Position numbers and translations under genes: made by a program | Assembly: GCA_033026295.1 (NCBI GenBank) | Contig: CM065184.1 | Coordinates: forward strand, 6,017,501-6,081,500 | Direction of reading: 5' to 3' | Length of the DNA: 64,000 nucleotides | DNA from: Channa striata | Taxonomy: Eukaryota; Chordata; Actinopteri; Anabantiformes; Channidae | Part shown: positions 8,501 to 20,300 of the stretch, one piece after another | Position numbering within the stretch: position 1 is the stretch's first letter | Layout of the letters: each line of letters opens with the position of its first letter | Notes under the pieces: model-generated | Told to the model about the DNA's origin: nothing | Database searches by the model: none | Seen by the model: the letters and a program-made list of their open reading frames with translations, nothing else

Positions 8501-11329
8501 TGAATATGGTGAGCATGACAGGAGGGTGTGTGTTCCTGTAGATACCACTTAGTGAGGACCAAAGTTTGTTTTTTTAAAAGTTTTTGTAAAGTCAGGACAT
8601 TTCGGCCAGCCCTCACAATTTTTGAATCAAAAAAGGGATTTTTGAGGGTCAAGACAGGATTTAAGGGTCAAGGTTAGAATTAGGTTATGGTCAGGGTCAG
8701 GGGCTAGGGATTGTATTATGGCAATGAGTGTCCTCACAAGTATAGAGGTACACGCGTGTGTGTGCGCGTGCAAGGAAACGAAGGCACAACACACACGGCA
8801 GAATCTTTAGCGGAATCCATAGGCTCTTATTTGAGCCACAGATGGTCATAGTCTGATGTGGAATCTGTAATTTGCAGATTTGCTGATTTAAGCTGTCACC
8901 ATAATAAGTGCAGTCTTCCCAGGAGAGCCTTCGGGAGCCCCTGATTGAAGCCTTTAACACTCTTTTATGAGATGGATTCCTCTGCGGTGTGGAGCTTGCT
9001 ACGTGACACAGTTTAAGCGTCTGGCAGCACCAAAGTTCAGCAGCAGGAGTGGGGCCAGAGGCCTTGTTAGACCGCCACACCGTTCTCACAGGCCCGTCCA
9101 GCAGTAACCCCACAGATAAATCTCCCTGTCACACAGTATGCAGCGGGCCTGTGCTGTAGCGTGCTCAAACCAACATGGTGGAGCTGGAATGCGCGTGCAG
9201 TGGAAAATGTCATTTTATCCACTCGCACTTGCACTTCGGCGGTTGAGACGGTGATTTTCTCGTCTTTTTTTTTCCCAAACCATAGACCATGTTTAATGTT
9301 TGGGGCTTATCGCTGCGGTCAGCTCTCAGTCACCCTTTATTTCACACCAATGGACGAGGAAATATTTTCTCATCGTTACCGTCCTGGTTTTTAACCTAAT
9401 AATTGTGGACAGGCAGCGAGCGTCATCCATCCCAGGACACTGATAGTACATTCCGTTGTCCCATCTGTGGGCTGAGGGCAGGTTATTATCAAGTGTCTAA
9501 ATCCGGAGTTTTGCTCGAGCGGCCACCCGCTCGTTGGCTGTAATGAGCTGCGGTGGGGGAGGGGCAACGTTAGATGGCTATCTGGACTGTATTCCAACAA
9601 AATGCTGGTAATGAGGGGCAGATGGAGGCAGGGGTTCGTATAGGAAGTTTTGGACCCTGGCCAGAAATACTTCCATCCCAACGTGCCCACATTAATTCTC
9701 CTCATTGATAGAGAACTGCTTTCAAGATGTGGGTGTGTGTGTGTGTGTGTAGTACGATGGTGGTCGGTTGAGGTGGTCTTAAAGCCAAGTGTAAATGTTT
9801 CCATGTTACATTACACTGATCTGCTCAATGATGATTGGAGTTAAAGAGGATTTCTTGCCGTTTCACTTCCCATTTTCAAACCAATGAATCACAGATATAA
9901 GAAGTGAACACTGTGACAGGGACACTTACACTTAGTGAACACACACACACTCTGTGCCCTTTGCCTTGGACTTTGTATGAGAGCATATGCAACATTTACG
10001 TGTGTGTACGTGTAGACAGGCTTGCGAGGCAAAAAGAACTTTGACCTCCCTCTCTTCCTCCTTTACCCCCCTCCCCAATAATTATTAGTAGGGCATGCTA
10101 ACAGGCCGGAGTAGGTTGAGAATATGGACGGTATCAGAGCTGAGGATCTTTTTTTTTGTCTCATTCTCTCTGATCCAGACTACATGGACGGAGAGGGGGA
10201 CTGGAGTAACTGGTCAGCGTGCAGTGTCACCTGTGGAAATGGGAACCAGAAGAGAACTAGGTCGTGTGGTTATGCCTGTACGGCCACAGAGTCCAGAACG
10301 TGTGATATGCCCAGCTGTCCAGGTAAAGTCTTGATTTTGTATCACTGAACGGAGGTTTTCCACTTCCACCAGGCTGTTTACGTGTGTTGATTTAGAAATC
10401 TTCCATCCTCCTCATCCTCATCCTGTTCCTGTTCATTCATCTCTGCAAAGGTATTGAAGATGCCTTCAAGACAGCAGCGACTGAAGTGAGCCTGTTAGCT
10501 GGAACAGATGAGTTCAATGCCACGGAGCTCTTTGGTGTTGGTAAGATTGTGCCTCCCCGTCTTCTTCCATTCAGATGTTTCACAATATCAAAGGCAGTTC
10601 GTCCATCTGCTGTCCTGTGTTCCTGCACACACTCAGCTGGGGCTGTGCTCCATTACGGCTCAGAGATAAAACGTGGGGGAAGCTCAGTACGCTGCTGTTT
10701 TTAATGAACCGAGTGAAAACACACCTTCACGTTGAACATCACATCTTCTAATGTTGTGCGTTGCTGAGGAGAAGATGCAGCATTTCATAGTGTCTTTCTG
10801 TCTCCTTCCAGACACGGACAGCTGCGAGAGATGGATGAACTGCAAGAGCGACTTCTTAAAGAAGTACATGACCAAGGTATCGAACGACCTTCCCAGCTGC
10901 CCTTGCTCTTACCCCACCGAGGTGGCGTACAGCACTGCAGATTTACACGACCCCTCCATGCGCCGAGATTTCCGATGGAAAGACGCCAGCGGCCCAAAAG
11001 AGAAGCTGGAGATCTACAAGCCCACAGCCCGTTACTGCATTCGCTCAATGCTGACGCTGCAGTCCACCACGCTGGCCGCACAGCACTGTTGCTACGACGA
11101 CAACATGAAGCTCATCACTCGCGGCAAAGGGGCCGGCACGCCCAACCTCATCAGCACGGAGTTTTCGGCAGACCTGCATTATAAGGTGGACATCTTGCCC
11201 TGGATCATCTGCAAAGGAGACTGGAGCCGGTACAACCAGGCCAGGCCGCCAAACAACGGGCAGAAATGTCCCGAAAACCCTCAGGACGAGGACTACTACA
11301 AACAATTTGAGGAAGCAAGGGAATTCTAG
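2410..11329 (+). CDS. ism1: isthmin 1, complete (6 coding exons, spliced)
   Basis: Secreted isthmin, first known from the midbrain-hindbrain organiser and in mammals described as an anti-angiogenic and metabolic secreted factor. Coding exons are 2410-2547, 7205-7423, 8244-8508, 10179-10322, 10451-10540 and 10812-11329, with GT-AG introns and matching phases; they join to 457 residues, close to the human length. A hydrophobic signal peptide covers about residues 1-25. A low-complexity middle region follows, then a thrombospondin type 1 repeat at about 212-256 with a W216xxW219 C-mannosylation motif and the CSVTCG core, then an AMOP domain from about 287 to 450 with paired cysteines. The start at 2410 has A at -3 and G at +4 and begins the conserved signal peptide. 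Sequons are seen in exons 1 and 5. Assignment is very secure. Confidence 0.96.
6380..6530. promoter_or_regulatory. candidate conserved noncoding block, ism1 intron 1
   Basis: About 150 bases of higher-GC, nonrepetitive sequence in AT-rich surroundings, including a SOX-like ACAATG next to a GTGGCTGAG stretch. It contains open frames but no isthmin-like residues or credible splice pair. The call rests on composition and pattern only. Confidence 0.3.
6590..6690. promoter_or_regulatory. candidate enhancer with PBX/HOX-like and TCF/LEF-like sites
   Basis: TGATTGATGG at 6608-6617 fits a PBX-HOX composite site and CTTTGATC at 6622-6629 fits a TCF/LEF site, five bases apart. A TAATGGATGATTG stretch follows. 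The pairing would suit a gene known from the Wnt/FGF-rich midbrain-hindbrain organiser, but function is inferred. Confidence 0.3.
7205..7423 (+). CDS. ism1: ism1 coding exon 2
   Basis: 73 codons, phase 0 to 0, acceptor GCAG and donor CAG|GTGATT. It ends with the conserved isthmin segment around FLLDLQNFPDLSKADIN. The acceptor is a tandem GCAGCAG, so a start at 7208 one codon later is also possible. Confidence 0.93.
7424..8243 (+). other. ism1 intron 2
   Basis: 820 bases with a short GT tract near 7447. A stretch at about 7635-7790 has several CpGs and high complexity but no clear coding signal. The long minus-strand frame that crosses this intron and exon 3 is judged a shadow. Confidence 0.55.
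8244..8508 (+). CDS. ism1: ism1 coding exon 3
   Basis: Begins VTIEVVDG as in other isthmins and ends in phase 1 at donor GTGAGC. It encodes the acidic, poorly conserved linker. A TCC triplet run at about 8359-8378 gives six serines in a row and is a likely length-variable site. Confidence 0.94.
8549..8741 (+). mobile_element. teleost-type dispersed repeat with GTGAGGAC termini
   Basis: A segment of about 190 bases bounded by perfect 8-base inverted ends, GTGAGGAC at 8552-8559 and GTCCTCAC at 8730-8737, with an internal GGTTAG-like tract and followed by a GTGTGTG-rich stretch. This resembles a repeat I remember as frequent in fish genomes, but I cannot name the family. It is noncoding and nonautonomous. 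Confidence 0.6.
9733..9750. repeat. (GT)n microsatellite
   Basis: Nine uninterrupted GT units in ism1 intron 3. Confidence 0.85.
10179..10322 (+). CDS. ism1: ism1 coding exon 4 (TSP1 repeat)
   Basis: Encodes nearly the whole thrombospondin type 1 repeat: DWSNWSACSVTCG, then a basic strand, then the remaining cysteines ending SCPG. It runs from phase 1 to phase 1, so the module sits in a symmetric exon. The donor is CAG|GTAAAG. Confidence 0.96.
10451..10540 (+). CDS. ism1: ism1 coding exon 5
   Basis: A 90-base symmetric exon in phase 1, preceded by a short 128-base intron. It encodes the linker between TSR and AMOP, including the conserved TEVSLLAG segment and an NAT glycosylation sequon. 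Confidence 0.95.
10812..11329 (+). CDS. ism1: ism1 coding exon 6 (AMOP domain, stop)
   Basis: Terminal exon carrying the complete AMOP domain from DSCERWMNCK to the stop at 11327-11329, with the conserved CPCSYPTEVAY and WIICKGDWSRY stretches. The position of the reported mammalian integrin-binding RKD tripeptide reads RRD here, at residues 336-338. Confidence 0.97.
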
Positions 11330-11550
11330 GCCTGTGTGCTGTGGAAAAAGGAAAAAAACACGTTTAAATATTCAGTTAAACCTTAAAACTGGTGGTGGAA
11401 CCATTTTAAAATTCTGTTTTAGGTCAAAAACACACGGACGTTTAGGCTCCAACAGAGACAGAACCCATATCTGGTCAAAAGGAGCTTATCTTGACTTCAC
11501 TAAGACCAGGCACAAAATGTTGCTTTGGTGTTTTTTTTATTTTTATATAT

Positions 11551-11556
11551 AATAAA
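11551..11556 (+). terminator. ism1: proximal poly(A) signal candidate, ism1
   Basis: AATAAA about 220 bases after the ism1 stop codon, in a T/A-rich stretch. Use of this site would give a short 3' UTR. Confidence 0.4.
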
Positions 11557-12095
11557 ATACCTCTGAAATGTTGCCAGTAATTATGTTGCCGATTATAACA
11601 TCTGATTTGGTAACTAAAAAGGGAAAATGATTATACTAGGACTGTCCATTTAAACTGTGTCTATGTTCGTCTCCATGTTCATGTTTGGCTGAGAGGCCCG
11701 TGGTAATGGCCTAATGACCGTGTTGGGGGGCAGGGCGAGGACACGGGACAGGGGACAGGCTATGAAATCCAGTTTCTCCCTGTTTGTCAGTCACAATATC
11801 CAGGTTCTCGTGTAAGCTTGTGAATATGTTTATTTAGCATGCACATTTTACAATTTTTACCAGTTATTTACAACTGTGCCCCTCGTGGTTTTGAGGCAGA
11901 TCTTCACTGTAAAAAGCCTGCATTATTTTTGTAAAGTATTTATTAAGCCGTAGCTGTGTCTGAGTTGAGTGTCTGTGACTGTGGTTCCTGATTCGCAGAT
12001 GGCTGAGTATGCCATACAGCATATTACCATACAGCAGAGCGCAAAGAATGTGTGAATCCAACTGTACGGGAAGATTTTTAAGATATAAATCTATT

Positions 12096-12101
12096 AATAA
12101 A
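12096..12101 (+). terminator. ism1: distal poly(A) signal candidate, ism1
   Basis: AATAAA followed by T-rich sequence about 770 bases after the stop codon. Confidence 0.4.
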
Positions 12102-12175
12102 TGTTTCAAAATCCAAAGGACGAACTGCTAAATATATTGTTTTGTTTATGGGTTTCGATGGAAAGTAAAGGTGCA

Positions 12176-12181
12176 AATAAA
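12176..12181 (+). terminator. ism1: second distal poly(A) signal candidate, ism1
   Basis: AATAAA, with a T-rich stretch about ten bases further downstream. It is 80 bases past the preceding AATAAA. Confidence 0.4.
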
Positions 12182-12199
12182 CATTTCAAGCAGTTTTTT

Positions 12200-12462
12200 A
12201 TCAGCTGCTATTAAATTTCTTTTCATGCTATCAGAAGAAATTCATCTGCATTGGAAAAAAAAATTATTAATCTCATGAATTAAACTTCTCCAATGGGCTT
12301 AGGCCAGAGCACAAGACTTTTATTAGTTCCATCCAGTGTGTCTCTCAGGCCAGGCCTTTTGATGGGATTGTGATATTTCTTCAGAGGGCAAGGGCCTTGA
12401 ATGTGTCTCAAATTCTTTGTCTTTGGCATGTATCCTCACATTCCTGAGTAATTTCCCAGTGT

Positions 12463-12500
<38 letters not shown>

Positions 12501-15500
12501 AATCGGTGCTGCCTGGCCATAGCAGAGACCACTGACATTCCCCCTCTGCTGACTGCTACAGTCATTGTCACACAGAGGGAGCCATTCATGGTGCCCTCAT
12601 TCCTGCCGCCATGTGCTGTCACGGCACAGCTGGCTGGGTGCAAGGCTCGTCTTTATAATGCAGCAGGCCCCAGCACGCTCCACACCCCCGAGGCGCGACT
12701 TGCAACCGCCTAGATGGCTCACGAGTCTTACAAAATTCTTTCACACGTGTCTGTCAACCCAGTTGTCCTAAACACAGGCTTTTATCAACCACCCATCCTC
12801 AAATACACATTTTTACAACGCGGACGTGCCGTCACGCCTGTGCTTCGTAAAGTCATCTGGCTTCAGGCTCAGGTACGGTAACGGGCACGGATTGTTATCT
12901 GAACCGACCGTCTGCTCAGCAGACAGTCAGGATCAAAGCGAGGTGGTCGTCTTCATTTTGAAACATTAGGGCCAAGCTCAAATGGATGACATACCTTCCC
13001 CCCCTCCTACCCAGTATGTCTTCTCCAGACAGGCTCCACGTGTCTCCGGAGCAGGCAATTACTAGAACACCCTCCTCACTTTTCATCTCTCGTTTCTTCT
13101 CCCCTCCCCTATGAGCACAAGCACAGCCTGGCCTGAGGTTCCTGTGCCAAGGAGCAGGTACTGTAGAGTTACACATGAGAGGGCGGATATACTGCAGAGC
13201 AGCGAGTATGGAGACCAGAGGAAAGTCTGTTGGCTGCGGGACGTCTATGAGGCCTCGCTTTTGTGTTACTATTTCTAGGAGTCAACTCTGGTTTGTTTCA
13301 AAGGATGCAAAGCACCATATTAGTGGTATATTGTCAAGGATCCGAAAGGGCTCATTAAGCATCACCAAGATATGATTGTTGGTATTTTGTCTCTATTTTT
13401 GTTACGTGAAAGAAATTATGTCCAACGCACTTAAACAGTTTTAGACCAAGTTTGACAGGAATGGCTGGGATTTCTCACTGGGTCCCCACACAGTAATATG
13501 AGTAAAGAGAAGAAAGCAGTGGAAAAGTCCACCTGAAATCGAGTCCAGGTGGTCTGTTGTCCATTCTGGAGCTCACCGTCAGGTCTCTGAAAGGTAAATT
13601 ACTCGGCTGCTCGATGGCAATCAGGCATGTCTTTGTTTGGTGGCAGATGTGGCAGAGCCATTTTTAGCCTCTCTCCCTCACTTTCGTTCACTCGCTGCCT
13701 CGCTGGACTACTTTATGGGTGGTGTAGCACAATGCAGGAAGTGTCTAGGCCACATTACCACAGGGCCCTAACTGCACAGCAAGCCTAATTAAAAGGTTTT
13801 TCTTTGGTCTTCTAATCTGGAAAACTGACCTGCACGGGGACATTGCTTATCTAGCCCCACCCCCAAAAAAACTGGGGTGGGGTTGCTGGCACTCTGCCTG
13901 TCATATACTCGCATCTTTGGCACAGCAAGTCAAGGGAGGAGTGGGTGGTGGGGGTAAACATGTGCCTGGATGTGCAGCTGAACAAACAGGTCAAGTAGCT
14001 GTGAAGAATTTGAGAGAGCAGAGCGTCTTACTTAACTCCTGCTGCTGGGACGTTACCGACATGCTGCACAGAGCTGCAGGCCATCCAAAGGAGAACAATG
14101 CCAAGGCACAACGCCAAACACTCCCGTTTCACTTGGACACATAGTTGTCACAGTAGGCTTTGTCCTGTTAGAAAGCCATCACTGCGTCTCTAGCACCTGC
14201 CCCTGGCTCATTCTCTACCTGTTCAAACAAAAGCTAAAATGACTGGCACCTGCTCCTAAAGTCACACACACGTGCACACAACACGGAAAACATTCTGCAC
14301 AAAATCTGCTCTGAAATCTGCTATAATCAGTCGTTCTCTTCAAAATTATGATCAACTTACCACCACGTTTTATAAAGTTTGCAAGCATATGCAATAATTG
14401 GAGTGTATGCAAATGAACTCCAGTAGAGGCAGACTTACTTCAAATCCCAGAGATCACTACACAGAAAAATAAAGACAACAGTGACAAAGTAAAATTCTGC
14501 AACATGTATTATTAAATGCAAGTGATAAAAAAACTGTATGATAGTGCTGAAAATCTGTTTGGCTCACTGCTCTGAACACGGCGGAGCAGACACACAAAGT
14601 GCATAAAGGTGAGAGACGTCTGGATCGGACGACTGCCCCCATGCGCTGATGTGGAGTCAGCGTTAGACGTTGGCACAGAGACACTGTAACAGTATCGCGG
14701 GGGGGGGTCGGTGGCCCCGAGGTGATGAGGGAGGAGGGCCAGCATGAGCACGGAAGCTGCATGGCGGTGATTCACTGTGACAGCAGCGCTTGGCATGTGA
14801 GGACAGCGAGCCACGCAGGCCAGGCTGCTGCCTTTGATCTTTATTTGCTCCACCGTCTGTTTTGCATTTAAGAGCCTAGCTGAGCGTGAGGCCTTGGATA
14901 CACCTTGAATGGCTCTGGTCCACTTTTTAAAGACCCAGGATCCTTTTTCAAAGCTAAGGGGATCCAGGACAGAGAGGGATGATGCTTAAGGGGGGAGGAT
15001 TTGCACTGAATAGGGGCGAGGGTCTGCCAGCAACACAGATTAGCTCTGATGAAAAGACGGTGCTGTGTAAAAACACATCATCAAGCTACTGAAGAATTGT
15101 GCAAGTGTGAGCGAGGGGCCAGGTGATATACACGTCTTTTCAGATGGACCCTAAAGATCAAACAAGGGTCAAGAGGCTGTGGAAAAAAATAAAATACACA
15201 CAGCACTTTCCCAGCCAAGCGTCTCCTGCTCCTCCTGAGCTGTCAACTACATTCTGCATGTTAGTTATGTCAAAACACTGTGACATCTTACGCCTGAGAG
15301 ACAAACCAGCCGCAGGTCGTCATTGTGGAGTCCTGTCCCACGAACAGGCACGGTGCGCTGACAAGGAAGCGTCTCGCTTATCAAACAGTGAATACAAATA
15401 TCTTCTCCAATATCTCTATTGCACATTCCTCTCAGACACTACAGTGAGTGAAATCCACAGCAAGCTGCTGGGCAAACTCCTGCCCCAGAGACGGATACAA

Positions 15501-15985
15501 GTCTTAGAAATAATTGCCCTGTCGAAACAGAATTAAAATGAACTCAAAACACTTTTAGGAACACTGGAGAATGGACATTTTGGTTAAGTAATTCACACTT
15601 TTTAAACGAAAAACTTGAATGTTTAACAAATAAAAAAGTGTCTCAGCACAGGAACATCCTGCATGTATGTGTGAGTTGGAGGGACACACACACACACACA
15701 TTTCAAATAGACAGAAGCTCCTCAACAAACACAGACTTGAAGGTTTCCTCTCCCACGCTGAAATGTTTACGCTCGCTCAGTTATTTCTTTTACTGCAGTT
15801 ACTGTCCAGCATGTAATTTATTTCCAGACTATACATTTTTGGCTTTTGACAACCAAGATTATATTTATGCTGACTCCAAATAGCAATGTATGTTCTTCTT
15901 TGGAAAAGGTACAGTTGCATGAAGATGCCGCTTGTTACGGCACTGAAAAGACTGCAGACAGATGCAGAGATGTAGCAACATAGAC
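12200..15985. other. gap between convergent ism1 and tasp1
   Basis: 3.8 kb with no recognised gene, lying between two convergent 3' ends. It contains the CA repeat at 12466-12498, a G8 run near 14699 and an unrecognised 130-codon open frame at 15144-15536. No tRNA- or rRNA-like structure was seen. Confidence 0.5.
12466..12498. repeat. (CA)n microsatellite
   Basis: An uninterrupted CA dinucleotide tract of about 33 bases in the ism1-tasp1 gap; likely length-polymorphic. Confidence 0.95.
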
Positions 15986-17241
15986 TTTATTTACTATTTG
16001 AGCACTGTATAGAGCTGTGCATCATAGCATCATTTCCATAGCTTATACCATTTTATATTAGTTACATTTTCAAGTAAGAATAAACAACCTCTATTATGGT
16101 TTCATTGATAACTCTTGGTAGTAACTAAGTGAAACTGCAAAACCAGAGACTGATTATCCTAATAGAAGGTTTCGATTTAGACCATTTTTCCTTTCAAGTA
16201 CAATTTTCAACAGCACCATCTTATGGGCTTAATGCATAAATTAGGTCTTGTAATTTTTTTAGCAAGAAAATATGAATGAATGTTGCTATCAATGTGACTT
16301 TACAAATATAAATTTCTAGATGCTGACTAACGGTCATGTTTTGCAAGGAGGGGGGTAAAATGCTGCTACCTGAGTACGATCAGCATCGCTCTCGAAGTGC
16401 ATTGCTGCCTCTTTCTCGTTTGACTCTACGTGTCACATAACAGAAAGTAGCTTTACTGTAGATTTTGTACATGCAAAAGTTATGTAAATGCATTTTTAAA
16501 ACAATCAAAGCAAAGCATTTTATAGCTGAAATGGTTATAAAGTTCATCTTAATCTACAATGCACATTATGCTACATCATACAGTATGCTGGAGAATTAAT
16601 AACTATATGTGTATGAGTACATGGAAGCTTGTCTGTACCTGTTAACATCGGAAATTGCTTTTCGCCACCCTTCGCCTTTCACAGTTAGAAATGATTCAAT
16701 AATTACAATTATCTTTAGTAGCAGGCATTCCACAAGGTGCAATCTGACATCATTTTAAACTTTTAATGCATTTCAAAAAGAAAAGAAGGTCTTGCATTTG
16801 AAATTCCTAAAATAATCAAACCTTTAAATATCTAGTCAGCAATACAAAAGAACATCCACCCTGTTTTCCTAAAGCTTATGTACAAAAAGGAAGGACGCCA
16901 CAGTTTGTTGAAAAAGAGTGACAGAAAAAAACGGTGCATCAAGGCATTGGTGCATCAAGTCAAATCCAGGCGACACTGGAGAGCTTGGCAAGGTTGGCAT
17001 AGAGTACATGCTGGAGGCAGACAGTGGCTAAGGGAAGTCCTGTAAGTGCACTATGTAGGAACTAAGACCCTCCCTTTGTACTGGACACCGGTTGAAACAG
17101 CTAAACATTACAACTCCTGGCATCACAAAGGTGGTGAGTGGGTGGGAGAGAGGTGTACATGTGTGTGTGTGTGTTGGTAGGTCGGTGGAAGTTTTGGGTT
17201 GGAGTATTGCTGAAGAGGTCCAGGAAGAGGGCGGTTGCAGC
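15970..17241 (-). other. tasp1: tasp1 3' UTR (end approximate)
   Basis: AT-rich noncoding sequence after the tasp1 stop, read on the minus strand. No coding signal on either strand. Its extent follows the candidate poly(A) signal near 15986. Confidence 0.45.
15986..15991 (-). terminator. tasp1: candidate tasp1 poly(A) signal
   Basis: TTTATT on the plus strand reads AATAAA on the minus strand, about 1.25 kb after the tasp1 stop codon. Other minus-strand AATAAA copies cannot be excluded, so this is a candidate end only. Confidence 0.35.
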
Positions 17242-17334
17242 TTATTCTACTACGCTCATCAGTCGACAAACACCTCCCTCGATGGCCAGAGACTGTCCAG
17301 GGATGGTCCCAGGTGGTAATCTAGATATGTGTGT
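17242..17334 (-). CDS. tasp1: tasp1 coding exon 13 (C-terminus, stop)
   Basis: 30 codons plus TAA at 17244-17242, encoding THISRLPPGTIPGQSLAIEG and GVCRLMSVVE, the conserved family C-terminus. A 4.9 kb intron separates it from exon 12. Confidence 0.95.
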   Translation of the reverse strand, partial: THISRLPPGTIPGQSLAIEGGVCRLMSVVE

Positions 17335-20300
17335 CTGCAAGCAACACAAGACAGCACACACACAGACAATGAGAAAACCATTCTTAACCAGTCTACCTCT
17401 GAAATCCTGAACTTTGCAAATTTTAGAAGATGAATCAGGGCAGGGCATTAAAATTTAATAAATCAAGCAATGAAATAAGACAAACTACTACTTTAGAAAA
17501 ATATGATTTGTATGTTGTTGCATTAAGGGAAAGGTTGTACAACATCCACATTTAATCCTCTTGCTTGTGCATAGAGGGTTAAATACACAGTCGTGATCCT
17601 AGGACATATTAACCTCTACTACTTTTTCACATTTTGAATTTCTAAAATGGAATTCATAAGCTAAGTTATTCCCTAAGGGAGATACAATTTAGGTCCAAGG
17701 TATTCAGAAACCAAGAACATCTGTGAGCAGCAATTTTATCCAACACATGTAATTCAGAAGTCCATGGTCTGTACAAAAAGTCAGTCGGTCCCTGCGCAAA
17801 ACTACAGAGTCACGCTCTCAATACCTCCAATGAGAGGGAGAATGGAAGCCAATGAGGGGTCATGGCAGAATGCAAACCCCCACAACAACAACTACATCTT
17901 TTACTGCCTGCTCGGGAAATTAATAGGTTGTTAAATGAACTGTATCAGCATAAAAAAAATAAACAAAAATGATAAATCAATGTTTGACAAGGAGAAAAGC
18001 GTGAAGTCTGAAGCCGAGCATTTATATAGAGCAGGAGTAAGTGAAGAAAGGAAACAGACTGCCAGTGTTTCGTGCTTGAGCAGACACGAAGAGGAGGAGG
18101 GACGGGGCAAACACAGCTGTGAAGACCGGAGTGATACTTCCACGGGGGATCAAAGGTGACGGTCTCTCTCCCGCTCCCCCTCCACAGAGGTTAACACTGG
18201 TTACAGCCTTGGGGGAAGAGTCCATCCACATATTGACCAGAGCACTGAACTGCTCTGACATCATTTATCCAGTCACAGAGGCCTTCATCTCTACTGGACT
18301 TCGTTTTGTGCAGGCACGAACTATTGCCTGTGGCAGCCCGAAGGCAACTGTCACTACAATGAGACAACAGCCAGACAAGGCCGTGCACACATGGCAACAC
18401 TCTCAGGGGCTATTATGCCTGTAGTGCCCTTTCCTGGGTTCATCTGCTCCCCTTCATCTTCTAAAGATGAGGTGAAAGGAAGGCCCTTTTTCAACTGCTT
18501 CAGTGAAGGTCTGTAGCTCAGTCTTAATCAACTAATGCCGAGATGCTGAATGTTTTCTTTTTGATGTTTGCATGTCGGGGGGAAAGAGCTTTGAGAGGTT
18601 CTTACTAAACTGAGTACACAGCTGAAAATACACTCCTGGGCAAAATGAACAGCTAGCTTTATACGTTATATATTTTGGATTTGACAGTGACACCCATGTG
18701 GCCTGGACATCACCCCAACACAAAACTTGTGTCCTGTTAAGCTCTTAATTTGTGCAGTCAGTAACAGAAAGGACAAAATGTTTAAGTAAACAGGAAGAGT
18801 TACAGGCTGAATGTTACAATTCAAACAGTTTGCAGCAATTCTTGGGTTTTTTTTCCTCCCACAAAGCAAATGTTTAATATTTTTATCGATATACCACGGT
18901 ACAGAACCAATTCACTTAGACTTGTGCTAGTAAAATGGACTAGTCCCAGTTGGTGGGCAGTTACTTAAAAGGCAACTTTTTAGTTATTTCACTGGTGATG
19001 CAAGCCATCCAGTTGTGATTACCACTTCAGTCACGATCATGATTTTAGTATCTGAACTTTATTTGCTTTATTCATGTCGAATTATATGATAGCTATGCTA
19101 CAAATAAAATGAAACACACAAACCTACAATGTGAGTCTGTTGTCAGCTTGTTATCCTGTGACTGAAGTAACCACATTACAAGACGATGGCTGAGTCAAAA
19201 CATAACGTGAAAAACACAGTTGCATTGTATCCGTCGGAGAAAACAACATTCTTCATAGATATGAATGTGTTTAGAGGCTGGAGAAGCCGCACATTAACAC
19301 CACATCGTAGGCCAAAGGATAAATGTAGCTCCATGACTATGGTACTGTTTTTGGACTGTGGTTTTTATATGTTTTTCTTTTAGAATTAAAAAGAAAAGAA
19401 GCTAAACAAAACAACATCATATGCTATTTATTCTCCACACGAGACAGATAATAAAAACTACATGTACAATGATAAAAACATTTATCCTGTAATATACAAA
19501 GCAGACAATAACCAGGAGGCCTGAACTGAATAGCATTGCATTTTCTGTGGACTTGCAGAATTGGAGCAGCAAAAGCCTTATAGTGGTGATGGTGTGCGAC
19601 ATTGCTTTCATCAGTCTTATCGTGAAAAACAATAAAACAATAGTCTAACTGTTTCCGAAACACTACAACTGGCCCTGCCACACAGCTTTGTGCAGATCTG
19701 TAAAACACGTCTTGATGTTCTGATGTCCGATCCAGTGCAAACACAGGTGAGTGTTTGAATAAAGCCACATGCTCCCCCTCTGAACCACTGCTACTTTCTC
19801 AAGAAACAACATGCGATTAAAACCGGAGCTGCCAGTACAGTGTTTGCAAAGCCTGCAACATCTAACATATCTTGGATTCGCCAGCTGCAAGCCTCACTGT
19901 TCTTCAGGGTTTATCAGTCCGTCATTTGCCGAAACTATTTACACAAACACATCTGAGAGTTAAGCAGTGTGAGAGGAGAGGCCTGACCTCTGTCCTACAT
20001 ACTCCTGTTACTATGCAGCAGCCCTTTGATGTTCTTATCACAGAGGAGCAGTGGAAGATGGAGTCTGGCTGGTTAGAAACGCCCAGTGGGATGCTCATAG
20101 GAATGGGAGGAATGTCTGTAGAATAGCAGCTGAGGCTATGGATGGATATGTCTCTGTACTCATAAAAATCTGTGTGCACAGAAAATGTGTATATGCTTAG
20201 ATGTGGATGAAGGTGAGGTGATGTGAAACGTATTAAATTGCAATGGTAACAGTAGTCCTGAACTATTATTCATCAAGTACTCAGCACAGCCAGGGAAGTC

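Larger units (their letters stand above)
8509..10178 (+). other. ism1 intron 3
   Basis: 1.67 kb. It holds the dispersed repeat at 8549-8741 and a GT microsatellite at 9733-9750. The acceptor is preceded by a T-rich tract at about 10148-10170. No other exon was recognised. Confidence 0.55.
11330..12200 (+). other. ism1: ism1 3' UTR (end approximate)
   Basis: Noncoding, increasingly AT-rich sequence after the stop, with AATAAA at 11551, 12096 and 12176. The last two lie close together and could mark the distal end. Its true end needs transcript data. Confidence 0.5.

Noticed and set aside
7896..8516. 206-codon minus-strand open frame
   Set aside because: It lies antisense to ism1 exon 3 and intron 2, and its glycine/proline/serine runs mirror the coding strand. 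No domain or splice logic supports it.
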